Source: RGIG6904 sp024680835 (GTDB lineage Bacteria > Bacillota > Clostridia > Lachnospirales > Lachnospiraceae). From it: DNA of 13,903 nucleotides. Of this stretch, positions 5,910 through 13,903 are shown piece after piece (positions within the stretch are counted from its first letter, which is position 1; the number at the start of each line of letters is the position of its first letter). Where the stretch lies: assembly GCA_024680835.1 (NCBI GenBank), contig JAILBP010000025.1, positions 1 to 13,903 on the forward strand, given 5' to 3'. Made by a program: the position numbers and the translations under genes. Under the pieces are notes generated by a model that worked only from the letters and a program-made list of their open reading frames with translations, was not told the DNA's origin and ran no database searches.

Positions 5910-7466
5910 TTACTTTGCGTAATCGGTAACCCTTGACTCTCTGATAACATTGACCTTTATCTGACCGGGATACTGAAGTTCAGACTCAATCTGCTTCGAA
6001 ATATTCCTTGCCAGGATCACCATGTCCGCATCATTTATCTTTTCAGGAATTACAATGACACGAACCTCTCTGCCCGCCTGAACAGCAAATGATTTTTCTA
6101 CTCCATCAAATCCGTTTGTAATTGTCTCTAACTGTGTAAGCCTGTTTGCGTAAGTCTCCATTGTCTCGCGTCTTGCACCGGGCCTTGCAGCGCTGATAGC
6201 ATCAGCAGCCTGGATAAGACATGCGATGACAGACTGGGGCTCAACATCGCCGTGATGAGCTTCCACAGCATTGATGATAAGCGGTGTCTCCTTGTATTTC
6301 TTGCAGAGATCCACACCTATCTGAATATGAGTTCCCTCCATCTCATGATCGATAGATTTACCGATATCATGAAGCAAACCTGCTCTCTTGGCAAGGCGCA
6401 CATCCTCACCGACTTCGCCTGCCAAAAGGCCTGCGATAAGAGCGACCTCGATCGAATGCTTTAATGCATTCTGACCATAACTGGTCCTGTATTTCATACG
6501 ACCCAGAAGCTTTACAAGCTCCGGATGTATTCCGTTGACGCCCACCTCCAAAACAGCGGACTCTCCGGCATCTTTTATGATAGCATCGACCTCTTTGCGA
6601 GCCTTCTCTACCATCTCCTCAATACGGGCAGGATGAATACGGCCGTCCACGATAAGCTTTTCCAAAGCTATACGCGCAACTTCTCTCCTGATGGGATCGA
6701 AGCCTGACAGAGTTACTGCCTCCGGCATATCATCGATCACAAGATCAACACCTGTGAGTGTCTCCAGCGTTCTGATATTACGACCCTCACGTCCTATGAT
6801 CCTGCCCTTCATCTCGTCACTCGGCAGCGGCACAACTGATATTGTGGATTCTGCCACGTGATCGACTGCACATTTCTGGATGGCTGTGACAACAAGGTCT
6901 TTCGCCTTTTTGTCCGCCTCTTCCCTGGCACGTGCCTCCAGTTCCTTGATAAGCTTTGCTGTATCAAGTTTTACATCATCTTCAACGGATTTTAAGAGTA
7001 TTTCTTTTGCCTGTTCAGAGGTAAGACCGGATATGCGCTCAAGCTCTCTTGCTCTCTGCTCCGAAAGCTTTGCGACCTCCGCACGCTGTGCCTCGATCTC
7101 CGCCTCCCTGGTGACAAATGCTGCTTCCCGCTTTTCAACCTGTTCAAGCTTTTTATCGATATTAGCTTCTTTTTTCTCGATACGACGCTCACTGACCTGG
7201 ATTTCTCCACGGCGCTCTTTGATCTCACGATCAAGATCATTTTTAGCCTTGATAGACTCTTCTTTGATCTCAAGCAGGGATTCCCTTTTCTTTGCTTCTG
7301 CTGTCTTAACAGCCTCGTCTATAATGCCTCTGGCCTTCTCCTCAGCCTGATTGACTTTGGAATCCGACTTTTTGGTGAGAACATTATTGACTATAAGATA
7401 TGTCAAGGCAACTGACACCAGGACGGATACTACCACAGCGATAATAAGTACATGAATACCTATCAT
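5910..7466 (-). CDS. rny: Ribonuclease Y
   Basis: RNase Y is the membrane-anchored endonuclease that starts mRNA decay in many Firmicutes. The 518-residue product shows the complete architecture. An N-terminal membrane helix spans about residues 3-26, and a long charged coiled coil runs from about 35 to 190. The KH RNA-binding domain carries GRIIGREGRN (221-230), and the HD phosphohydrolase domain carries HSIEVA (337-342) and HDIGKS (366-371). The start is supported by a consensus AAGGAGGT ten bases upstream. It has its own TTGACA promoter and a strong terminator, so it is probably monocistronic. Nothing in the sequence is unusual for the family. Confidence 0.97.
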   Translation of the reverse strand: MIGIHVLIIAVVVSVLVSVALTYLIVNNVLTKKSDSKVNQAEEKARGIIDEAVKTAEAKKRESLLEIKEESIKAKNDLDREIKERRGEIQVSERRIEKKEANIDKKLEQVEKREAAFVTREAEIEAQRAEVAKLSEQRARELERISGLTSEQAKEILLKSVEDDVKLDTAKLIKELEARAREEADKKAKDLVVTAIQKCAVDHVAESTISVVPLPSDEMKGRIIGREGRNIRTLETLTGVDLVIDDMPEAVTLSGFDPIRREVARIALEKLIVDGRIHPARIEEMVEKARKEVDAIIKDAGESAVLEVGVNGIHPELVKLLGRMKYRTSYGQNALKHSIEVALIAGLLAGEVGEDVRLAKRAGLLHDIGKSIDHEMEGTHIQIGVDLCKKYKETPLIINAVEAHHGDVEPQSVIACLIQAADAISAARPGARRETMETYANRLTQLETITNGFDGVEKSFAVQAGREVRVIVIPEKINDADMVILARNISKQIESELQYPGQIKVNVIRESRVTDYAK

Positions 7467-7520
7467 CTTTAATAGTACCTCCTTATGAAATTGTATGACT
7501 AAGAAAAACTCAACATTACA

Positions 7521-7549
7521 AGTTTATCGCTTATATCGCACCGTGTCAA
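7521..7549 (-). promoter_or_regulatory. Sigma-A promoter of rny
   Basis: On the minus strand a perfect -35 box TTGACA (7544-7549) is followed after exactly 17 bases by TAAACT (7521-7526) as the -10 box. The predicted start near 7514 leaves a leader of about 48 nt before the rny ATG. Confidence 0.8.
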
Positions 7550-7639
7550 GAAATTTATTCATATAAAGATATTCAGCCGTATTTGTTCACGATGGACCAA
7601 TCCTGCTGAACACAAGCTATTGACCGTGAATTGTATCTT

Positions 7640-8578
7640 TCACTGCGAGATAGTATAATTCTCCAGTTTCTCGACTTTTTCCATGAATTCGTCAATTCTG
7701 GCATTGGGATCATCCGATGCAGAATTATCCTTTTTCTTTCCGCCGGTCTTCCGGCTGTCTGATCCGGAATTGTCCCCGGATGAATCCCCGGCCTGAGGCT
7801 CTTCGGGTGTCTCGATCTGCGGAGTTTCTGCTTTCGGAGTTTCCGGTACATCCGGCGAGTCTTTTTCGATTCGCTCAGTGGCTCCGTCCAGTTCCTCGCT
7901 GTGGATCACTTCGGTAACGCTCTTGTCATCATCTTCTTCCGGTTCACCGTAAACCTCGAGATACTGTTCCAACTCCGCCTGAGCCTCTGACAGGGTTTTA
8001 AGCCCTCCAGCCTCCGTTTCGTCCGACGACACATCGGAAGATACCGCTTCTTTTGCCCCGCCCTGCGTCTCTGTCAGAATATCCGCATCTATGGTATTTT
8101 CAGTTTTTAAGTTTGATGCCAGAAGATACGTCAGGATCACAACACCTGCCAAAAACAGTACAGCCATCATGACCCATGTGGCGGATATCCCGAAACTCTG
8201 AGGCGGAAAACTGATGTTTGACAGCAGTGCAAGTTCCAGCATTTTTTTACCGTTTGCATCCAGTTCCACGCTCTCCTGCATGGCTTTGACTGCGCTGATA
8301 TCGGACATTTCTTTGCCTATCATGAGCTGTCTGTATCTTTCCATCAGCTCCTTTGACACCCACCTTTTGACATCTCCGTCACCTTTGTAGTCCGTTATGT
8401 GAAGATACATGTAGATGTACAGATCTTCCATAAAACGGAGTGCCTCATCCCTGTCCTTATACAAAAGATAGGCAGAGCTGTAAACATAGGACACAGTTCC
8501 CCTGTAAAAGTTCAAAAAGCCCTTTTTAGAGCCAAACTTCATCTGTTCAATTGCCGAATCCAAAGTATTCTTTTTCAT
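7640..8578 (-). CDS. Membrane protein with sigma-70 region-2-like N-terminus
   Basis: This 312-residue protein has three parts. Residues about 15-85 resemble sigma-70 (ECF-type) region 2, with the pattern FLNFYRGTVSYVYSSAYLLY, an acidic helix (DRDEALRFMEDLYIYMY) and a WVSKELMERYRQ helix. A single membrane helix follows at about 131-154. The remaining 155 residues are acidic and rich in Pro, Ser and Thr (repeated ETP motifs near 250-260), probably an extracytoplasmic disordered tail ending in a short helix. No region 4 is visible, so it is unlikely to be a working sigma factor; the similarity is by eye and may reflect a repurposed fold. The ribosome binding site is weak (AAGG about 14 bases upstream). 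It lies 78 bases after hemW and ends before the rny promoter. Function unknown. Confidence 0.75.
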   Translation of the reverse strand: MKKNTLDSAIEQMKFGSKKGFLNFYRGTVSYVYSSAYLLYKDRDEALRFMEDLYIYMYLHITDYKGDGDVKRWVSKELMERYRQLMIGKEMSDISAVKAMQESVELDANGKKMLELALLSNISFPPQSFGISATWVMMAVLFLAGVVILTYLLASNLKTENTIDADILTETQGGAKEAVSSDVSSDETEAGGLKTLSEAQAELEQYLEVYGEPEEDDDKSVTEVIHSEELDGATERIEKDSPDVPETPKAETPQIETPEEPQAGDSSGDNSGSDSRKTGGKKKDNSASDDPNARIDEFMEKVEKLENYTISQ

Positions 8579-8656
8579 ACATTGCCCAGCCTTGTATCAG
8601 ATCATATCGAAAAACACAGAGCATTTCGTGCAGAATATGTGATCTGTTACCCATTA

Positions 8657-9913
8657 TCAAACAAAAAAAGATACCACATAGTTTTCGAAATCTCTGCCCC
8701 TGTCAGTCAGACTTATAATGCCATTATTTTCTTCTATAAGGTTTTCCGCCTTTAGTCTGTCAATATCGGCACGAATCTTTTTAATAAAAGCATCATCCCC
8801 GGTCAGATCGAGTGCTCTCCCTACCTCAACGCCCTCGTTCATTCTGAGACCGAATATAAACAGCTCCCTTACAAAATCACTGTCCGTAACAAATTCGGTC
8901 TCTTCATAAAGATCGCCCGTGGTTAATGATATTTCTCTCATCCCCTTAAGATATCGTGAAATATCCGCAGTGTTCCTGTACCTTACGGAGTGCTTCTCTC
9001 CCGGATAGCCCGGAAACACATCCCCGGGCAGATGTCCCGATGCCGAAAGCCCGGCGCCGATATAATACCCGCCGCGCCAGTACTTTACATTATGACGGCA
9101 CTCGAAACCGCTCTTTGCGTAGTTGGATATCTCATATTGATAAAATCCCCGGGAGGATAATATATCTTTTGTGATATGATACATTTCACGCTCGATATCC
9201 TCATCGGGCAGATCGGGGTATTTCGAACCGCCCTCATCCTGATGTGACTCACCTGGCCAAACGCCATCACTAGTATACTTCGGTTTGTTTGCATCCCCGT
9301 ATATCTCTCCGAAGGGCGTTCCCTCCTCTATGATAAGGCTGTATGCGGAGATATGCTGAACATCCATATCCGCCACAGTTTCAAGGGTTTTTGTCCATGT
9401 TTTTACATCTGATCCCGGAAGTGCTGACATCAAATCCACATTAATGTTCCCGAATCCTGCTTTTTTGACAAGTTCCAGAGTTCTCAGGAAATCACCGTAA
9501 TTATGCGCCCTGCCAAGAAGCTTCAACTCCCTGTCAAATATACTCTGAAGTCCGATGCTGATACGGTTGATGCCGAAATCACGCATTATATCAAGCTTTT
9601 CTGTATCCACCGTAGCAGGATTCACTTCTATGGAGTATTCTCCGCCGATATCAAAATGCCTGTTCACCCCATCTAAAAGGCGTTTCAGCTGCGATGCCGA
9701 CAGCGAAGACGGAGTACCTCCGCCCACGAAAGCCGTCTCTATCCTGCGACCGGCGATCTCAGAATAAAATGACAGCTCTCTGATAAGAACGTCAATATAT
9801 TCATCTTTTACATCTTCGGAACAGACAGACGGCGGAAATGATACAAAGTCGCAATATGAGCATTTTCTCACGCAAAACGGAATGTGAATGTATATGGAAA
9901 GTGGCTCATTCAT
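8657..9913 (-). CDS. hemW: HemW-type radical SAM haem chaperone
   Basis: HemW proteins are radical-SAM relatives of the oxygen-independent coproporphyrinogen oxidase HemN that bind haem and pass it to target proteins; they are often misnamed HemN. The 418-residue product has the [4Fe-4S] motif with Cys14, Cys18 and Cys21 (CxxxCxxC), GGGTPS (65-70), EVNP (96-99), the YQYEISNYA stretch (258-266) and the HNxxYW motif (274-279) typical of HemW. Residues about 206-229 (from GDANKPKYTSDG) look like an insertion compared with the usual short link before the LPDED motif. It starts 9 bases after the lepA stop, with AAGG close to the ATG and GAGGAG inside the lepA end, so translation is probably coupled. 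The lepA-hemW order is common in Firmicutes. Confidence 0.93.
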   Translation of the reverse strand: MNEPLSIYIHIPFCVRKCSYCDFVSFPPSVCSEDVKDEYIDVLIRELSFYSEIAGRRIETAFVGGGTPSSLSASQLKRLLDGVNRHFDIGGEYSIEVNPATVDTEKLDIMRDFGINRISIGLQSIFDRELKLLGRAHNYGDFLRTLELVKKAGFGNINVDLMSALPGSDVKTWTKTLETVADMDVQHISAYSLIIEEGTPFGEIYGDANKPKYTSDGVWPGESHQDEGGSKYPDLPDEDIEREMYHITKDILSSRGFYQYEISNYAKSGFECRHNVKYWRGGYYIGAGLSASGHLPGDVFPGYPGEKHSVRYRNTADISRYLKGMREISLTTGDLYEETEFVTDSDFVRELFIFGLRMNEGVEVGRALDLTGDDAFIKKIRADIDRLKAENLIEENNGIISLTDRGRDFENYVVSFFV

Positions 9914-9922
9914 GTGCCCTTA

Positions 9923-11728
9923 CTACTCCTCATCCAGCTTCAGCACACTCATGAAGGCTTCCTGCGGGATCTCCACATTGCCCACCTGTCTCATGCGCTT
10001 CTTGCCTTCTTTCTGTTTTTCAAGAAGCTTTTTCTTTCGGGTGATATCACCGCCGTAACATTTCGCCAGCACATCCTTGCGCATGGCCTTCACCGTCTCT
10101 CTGGCTATAACTTTTGACCCGATGGCGGCCTGTATGGGTATCTCAAAGAGGTGTCTCGGGATCTCATCCTTCAGCCTCTCGCACATGCGCCTGCCCCTCT
10201 CGTAGGCTGTGTCCTTGAATACTATGAAAGACAGGGCATCCACGGTCTCTTTGTTAATCAGTATATCAAGTTTTACAAGCTCGGATTTCTCATAGCCCTT
10301 GAAATCGTAATCAAAGGATGCATATCCTCTGGATCTGGATTTTAACGCGTCAAAGAAATCATATATTATCTCATTTAAGGGAAGGTCATATTTCAATACA
10401 GCCCTGGTCTCCTCCATGTATTCCATGGATATATATATACCCCTGCGCTCCTGACAGAGATCCATGATAGCGCCGATGTATTCGCTGCTCACCATGATCT
10501 CGGCGGAAACATAGGGTTCCTCCATGTATTCGATCTCGGAAGGATCCGGCAGGTTCGACGGATTGGTAAGGTCAATGACCTCTCCGTCGGACTTATGAAC
10601 CTTATATACAACTGATGGCGCCGTGGTCACAAGATCAAGATTGTACTCTCTCTCCAGTCTCTCCTGCACTATCTCGAGATGTAAAAGACCTAAGAATCCG
10701 CATCTGAAACCAAAGCCCAAAGCCACCGAAGTCTCCGGTTCGTAATTTAAGGCTGCATCATTGAGCTGAAGCTTTTCCAGCGCATCACGAAGATCCGGAT
10801 ACTTGGCGCCGTCCGCGGGGTAAAGGCCACAATATACCATAGAATTGACCTTCTTATAACCCGGCAGGGGCTCTGCGGCAGGATTTGCCGCATCTGTCAC
10901 CGTATCTCCCACTCTGGTATCCTTCACGTTCTTAAGAGATGCTGTAATATAGCCTACCATTCCCGCAGTCAGCTCTTCACAGGGAAAGAACTGTCCGGCA
11001 CCGAAATATCCCACCTCTACCACATCCGCCTCAGCATGTGTTGCCATCATGCGCATGCGCATTCCCGGTGCGATACGGCCATCCCTGATACGGCAGAATA
11101 TTATAACTCCCTTATAAGCATCATATTTGGAATCAAAGATCAAAGCCTTCAGCGGGGCATTAACATCGCCTGTAGGAGCCGGAAGCTTATGTACTATCGC
11201 CTCCAGCACTTCCTCCACATTCAATCCCGTCTTCGCAGAGATCCTCGGAGCATCAAGAGCCTCAATACCTATAACATCCTCGATTTCCTCACAAACCTTG
11301 TCCGGTTCGGCGCTGGGAAGATCGATCTTATTGATGACAGGTATTACCTCAAGATCGGCATCAAGAGCGAGATAAACATTGGCCAGAGTCTGCGCCTCTA
11401 TGCCCTGGGCAGCATCCACCACCAGTATGGCGCCGTCACATGCAGCCAAAGACCTTGAAACCTCGTAATTGAAATCCACATGTCCCGGAGTATCTATAAG
11501 GTTAAAAATATACTCTTCTCCGTCTTCGGCTTTGTACACAGTGCGGACAGCCTGGGATTTTATGGTGATGCCTCTCTCCCTCTCCAGATCCATATTGTCA
11601 AGCACCTGGGCCTGCATCTCACGGCTGGTCAGAAGGCCGGTCTTTTCTATGATACGATCCGCCAGAGTGCTCTTACCGTGATCGATATGCGCCACTATGC
11701 AAAAATTTCTGATCTTACTCTGATCCAT
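9923..11728 (-). CDS. lepA: Elongation factor 4 (LepA) GTPase
   Basis: LepA is a ribosome-binding translational GTPase that affects elongation and initiation under stress. The 601-residue product has G1 AHIDHGKST (13-21), the switch I segment RERGITI (50-56), G3 DTPGHVDF (79-86), G4 NKID (133-136) and G5 SAKTG. The LepA-specific C-terminal domain includes CYGGDITRKKKLLEKQKEGK. The start is placed at MDQSKIRNF rather than the in-frame ATG 15 bases upstream, because GGAG lies nine bases before the inner ATG and family members start here. It is the first gene of the lepA-hemW unit. Upstream, 169 bases separate it from the permease gene; I see no convincing promoter or terminator there. Confidence 0.97.
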   Translation of the reverse strand: MDQSKIRNFCIVAHIDHGKSTLADRIIEKTGLLTSREMQAQVLDNMDLERERGITIKSQAVRTVYKAEDGEEYIFNLIDTPGHVDFNYEVSRSLAACDGAILVVDAAQGIEAQTLANVYLALDADLEVIPVINKIDLPSAEPDKVCEEIEDVIGIEALDAPRISAKTGLNVEEVLEAIVHKLPAPTGDVNAPLKALIFDSKYDAYKGVIIFCRIRDGRIAPGMRMRMMATHAEADVVEVGYFGAGQFFPCEELTAGMVGYITASLKNVKDTRVGDTVTDAANPAAEPLPGYKKVNSMVYCGLYPADGAKYPDLRDALEKLQLNDAALNYEPETSVALGFGFRCGFLGLLHLEIVQERLEREYNLDLVTTAPSVVYKVHKSDGEVIDLTNPSNLPDPSEIEYMEEPYVSAEIMVSSEYIGAIMDLCQERRGIYISMEYMEETRAVLKYDLPLNEIIYDFFDALKSRSRGYASFDYDFKGYEKSELVKLDILINKETVDALSFIVFKDTAYERGRRMCERLKDEIPRHLFEIPIQAAIGSKVIARETVKAMRKDVLAKCYGGDITRKKKLLEKQKEGKKRMRQVGNVEIPQEAFMSVLKLDEE

Positions 11729-11737
11729 ATTGTAAAA

Positions 11738-11741
11738 CTCC
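11738..11741 (-). promoter_or_regulatory. Ribosome binding site deciding the lepA start
   Basis: GGAG lies nine bases before the ATG at 11728 and overlaps the alternative upstream ATG (11743), which has no binding site of its own. This favours the 601-residue product. Confidence 0.6.
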
Positions 11742-11897
11742 ATTCATATATTTCAAAACATCTTGTAAAAATTCACAGCCAATATCATAATTTGAGGGGC
11801 ATAAAGTGTTTCACAGATTGTTTCGTGCTTTGCACTTATGTCATTAGGGATCCACCGGACATCCTGCCCCCACTTCCTGCTCATATCAGGGCGGGCC

Positions 11898-12851
11898 TTA
11901 AATGAATCCTCCGGACTTTAATATAAACAGCCACATGGTCAGCGTAAATGCGGACAGCAGTGTTGTCAGCATCACGACTGCGCTGGTGAGGGTTCCCTCG
12001 TGTCCCATGTTTTTGGCCATGACAAAGCAGCTCACTGTGGTAGCGGATCCTAGCATTACCAGTATCGCCACCAGCTCACTCTCCCTGAAGCCGAAAGCAA
12101 TAGCGCAGGGTAAAAAAATTGATGCGAAACCTATGAGTTTCATAAATCCCGCAACCACAGCCTGCAAACCTTTTCCGAAAGCTTTCTTGAGCTCAAAGCT
12201 CGCCCCCATTGCCATCAGTCCAAGAGGCATCGCCGTGTTGCCTATGTTCGTGACCGTCTTTAACATTATACCCGGCATGGGTATTTTTAGCAATGACCAT
12301 ATGAGTCCTAACGCTATCCCTATGATGATGGGGTTTTTCAAAACCCCTGTGAAAGTCTTTTTGAGCATTCCGGAATCCAGTGATCTGTTATCCGGCGAAG
12401 ATACCGTGAGTACTATGACCGCAAATATATTATATAAGGGCACGGAACCGATGATCATCAATGGTGCCATACCTGTGGTTCCGTAAATATTCTGGATAAA
12501 CGCAAGTCCCAAAAGCGCTGCCGAGCTCCTGTAAGACGCCTGTATAAACTCGCCTCTCTCGCTCGCATTAGTCTTACGCGAAACCAGAAAGGACACCAGA
12601 TATGAGATCAGTATACTCAAAATGGTGACAAAAAAACAGAACAAAACGAATTTCGTATTCCAGCCTTCCCTGAAATCCACCACGGCGAGATCACCGAATA
12701 CCAGCACAGGGAGTGAAATCTTGAACACAAAGTTATTCATCCTGCCGGCAAACACATCATCTATGAACTTCAATCTCTTAAGGACATATCCGATCACCAT
12801 CATCATAAAGACGGGAACCGTTGCGTTTAAGGCAAATATCAGGTTGTCCAT
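11898..12851 (-). CDS. AEC-family (auxin efflux carrier-like) permease
   Basis: This is an integral membrane transporter of the AEC/PIN-like family; bacterial members move organic acids such as malate, malonate or lactate. The 317-residue product is hydrophobic throughout, consistent with about ten membrane helices in two halves. Family-like segments are the N-terminal PVFMMMVIGYVLKRLKFI, the central NPIIIGIALGLIWSLL and the later GLMAMGASFELKKAF. The substrate cannot be inferred. The start is placed at MDNLIFALN because GGAG lies nine bases before it; an in-frame ATG 24 bases upstream lacks a binding site. It sits alone between the tsf terminator and lepA. No clear promoter is visible, so low-level read-through from tsf is possible. 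Confidence 0.9.
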   Translation of the reverse strand: MDNLIFALNATVPVFMMMVIGYVLKRLKFIDDVFAGRMNNFVFKISLPVLVFGDLAVVDFREGWNTKFVLFCFFVTILSILISYLVSFLVSRKTNASERGEFIQASYRSSAALLGLAFIQNIYGTTGMAPLMIIGSVPLYNIFAVIVLTVSSPDNRSLDSGMLKKTFTGVLKNPIIIGIALGLIWSLLKIPMPGIMLKTVTNIGNTAMPLGLMAMGASFELKKAFGKGLQAVVAGFMKLIGFASIFLPCAIAFGFRESELVAILVMLGSATTVSCFVMAKNMGHEGTLTSAVVMLTTLLSAFTLTMWLFILKSGGFI

Positions 12852-12860
12852 TTCAAAACT

Positions 12861-12864
12861 CTCC
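12861..12864 (-). promoter_or_regulatory. Ribosome binding site deciding the AEC permease start
   Basis: GGAG is placed nine bases before the ATG at 12851. The longer alternative start at 12875 has no comparable site. Confidence 0.6.
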
Positions 12865-12921
12865 GTATCATACATTGAACGGATCTGCTCCGTTGGCCAT
12901 AACTCCTTCCGGTGTCAATAA

Positions 12922-12956
12922 ATCAGAAAAACCCGCAGGAATTGTACCTGCGGGGT
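12922..12956 (-). terminator. Intrinsic terminator of tsf
   Basis: A perfect 8-bp GC-rich stem (12932-12939 with 12947-12954, CCCGCAGG/CCTGCGGG) with a 7-nt loop is followed on the minus strand by TTTTTCTGATTT. It begins about 25 bases after the tsf stop codon. Confidence 0.92.
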
Positions 12957-12981
12957 CATAATAATCTGAAACCGTTTTGGA

Positions 12982-13903
12982 TTATTTCATCTGTGCAGCA
13001 ACCTCAGCCGCAAAATCCTCGTTCTTTTTCTCCATACCCTCGCCAACTTCGAAGCGAACGAATGAATCAACCGAAAGATTTCCGTTTACAGACTGAAGAT
13101 ACTTGCCAACAGACTGCTTGCCGTCCTCTGCCTTTACATAAGTCTGCTCCATGAGGCAGATCTCTTTCTGCTGCTTTGAGATACGTCCCTTTACGAGACC
13201 GTCAAAGATCTTGTCTCCAACGATGGCTGCCTTGTCTTCCATAGCAAGAGCTACAAGAGCGTTCTTAGCCTCCTCAGGCAGGAAGTTGAACAGGAAGTTC
13301 ATGTTGCTCTTCTTCTCTTCGTAGATGGCAACTGTCTCTGTTGACCACTTTCCGTCTGCGATAGCCTTATCGATAAGCTTCTGTAAGATCGGCTTCGGAA
13401 GAGTTGCAGGATCATTCAATGCGCTGTCAACAGTGATCTCCTCGATCTTAGCAAGCTCATCGGCAGATATATCTGCTGAGCTCAAATACTGGGGGTTCAT
13501 AGCTGCGATCTGCATTGCAATGTTGGTAAGAGCCTCTTTTGCAGCATCATCGGATGCGCCCTTTCCTGCTACCAGAACACCGATCCTGCCGCCGCCATGG
13601 AGATATGAAACCACGATATCGCCTGAAAGCTTGCGGAATCTGCGGAATGAAAGCTTCTCACCGATAGTAGCTGTCTTCTCCACAAGTGCGTCCTTAAGAC
13701 CGTTCTCTCCAAGAAGAGCCTCAACATCCTCGCCGTTATTGCCACCGTTGTATGATGAAGCAAGTGCCTGATCTGCAATAGACTGTACAAATGTCTGGAA
13801 TACCTCGTTCTTTGCAACGAAGTCTGTCTCTGAGTTAACCTCGGCAACAACACCTGTTGTACCGTTCAAAGCTGCGCAGCAGAGGGTATCTGCCGCGCAG
13901 CTT
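12982..13903 (-). CDS. tsf: Elongation factor Ts, 5' end missing
   Basis: EF-Ts is the nucleotide exchange factor that recycles EF-Tu-GDP. The visible product has the core motif EVNSETDFVAKN near the window end, the HGGGRIGVLVAGKG strand in the middle, and the typical C-terminus RFEVGEGMEKK...FAAEVAAQMK. About 50 to 60 N-terminal residues, including the EF-Tu-contacting region, lie outside. The frame is open to the window end with no real start codon. The last 11 codons, however, read SCAADTLCCAA, unlike any EF-Ts; reading the inverted orientation of that palindrome gives AAEGICRAA, which fits the conserved RIAAEG region at exactly the right distance. The gene is followed by a strong terminator; rpsB would be expected upstream. 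Confidence 0.95.
   Translation of the reverse strand, partial: SCAADTLCCAALNGTTGVVAEVNSETDFVAKNEVFQTFVQSIADQALASSYNGGNNGEDVEALLGENGLKDALVEKTATIGEKLSFRRFRKLSGDIVVSYLHGGGRIGVLVAGKGASDDAAKEALTNIAMQIAAMNPQYLSSADISADELAKIEEITVDSALNDPATLPKPILQKLIDKAIADGKWSTETVAIYEEKKSNMNFLFNFLPEEAKNALVALAMEDKAAIVGDKIFDGLVKGRISKQQKEICLMEQTYVKAEDGKQSVGKYLQSVNGNLSVDSFVRFEVGEGMEKKNEDFAAEVAAQMK
13869..13903. repeat. Near-perfect palindrome at the window end
   Basis: Nine-base arms AAGCTGCGC (13869-13877) and GCGCAGCTT (13895-13903) pair, and after one mismatch the pairing continues with GCAGA/TCTGC (13879-13883 with 13889-13893) around the 5-nt loop GGGTA. It lies within tsf, and its orientation conflicts with the protein family. 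Confidence 0.85.

Noticed and set aside
6880..7350. Long plus-strand ORF rich in Ser/Ala opposite the RNase Y coiled coil
   Set aside because: It is the antisense shadow of Glu/Lys/Arg/Ala-rich codons in rny, with no binding site or family match.
7560..7625. Possible terminator after the sigma-like gene (TTCAGC/GCTGAA)
   Set aside because: The 6-bp stem spans a loop of almost 30 bases and the tail is not a real T-run.
11755..11897. Possible lepA promoter with TATGAT and a nearby GTGCAAAGCAC hairpin
   Set aside because: No -35 box at an acceptable spacing was found, and the 4-bp hairpin lacks a T-run.
12868..12900. Ten-codon ORF (MANGADPFNV) after the tsf terminator
   Set aside because: The AAGGAG before it is only two bases from the ATG, and the ORF is so short that chance explains it.
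12913..12918. TTGACA hexamer upstream of the AEC permease
   Set aside because: No -10-like hexamer is present 16-18 bases downstream, so it is not supported as a promoter.

Overview
The window looks like a chromosomal segment of an anaerobic Firmicute, most likely a member of the Lachnospiraceae (Butyrivibrio/Roseburia-like). The basis is the family-typical GroEL, EF-Ts, LepA and RNase Y proteins, strong AGGAGG-type ribosome binding sites, a CIRCE operator in front of groES, and an oxygen-sensitive radical-SAM enzyme. The genus is an inference. Every gene is on the minus strand, so transcription runs from position 13903 towards 1.

Layout in transcription order. (1) The 3' part of tsf (EF-Ts), cut by the window end and closed by a clear intrinsic terminator. 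(2) An AEC-family permease. (3) lepA (EF4) and hemW, separated by 9 nt, followed by a membrane protein whose N-terminus resembles sigma-70 region 2. (4) rny (RNase Y), with its own TTGACA promoter and a strong terminator. (5) A compact four-gene unit: Nudix ADP-ribose pyrophosphatase-like enzyme, two-pass membrane protein of unknown function, Sir2 deacylase, Cof-type HAD phosphatase. It starts from an extended -10 promoter followed by a leader of about 120 nt that can fold. (6) groES-groEL with a sigma-A promoter and CIRCE operator, and a long 3' region that holds a composite palindromic repeat before the terminator. (7) The first seven codons of another minus-strand gene at the left edge.

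Most of the window is housekeeping: translation (tsf, lepA), RNA decay (rny), protein folding (groESL) and haem trafficking (hemW). The parts that deserve a second look are the Nudix/membrane/Sir2/HAD unit, which reads like an NAD+/ADP-ribose handling operon; the sigma-region-2-like membrane protein; the mosaic of palindromes at 161-414; the foldable leader before the Nudix gene; and the last 35 bases. In those last bases the conserved EF-Ts sequence appears in the wrong orientation inside an inverted repeat, which suggests a fold-back artefact or a very small inversion at the end of the sequence. I see no rRNA, tRNA, CRISPR array, insertion sequence or prophage gene.
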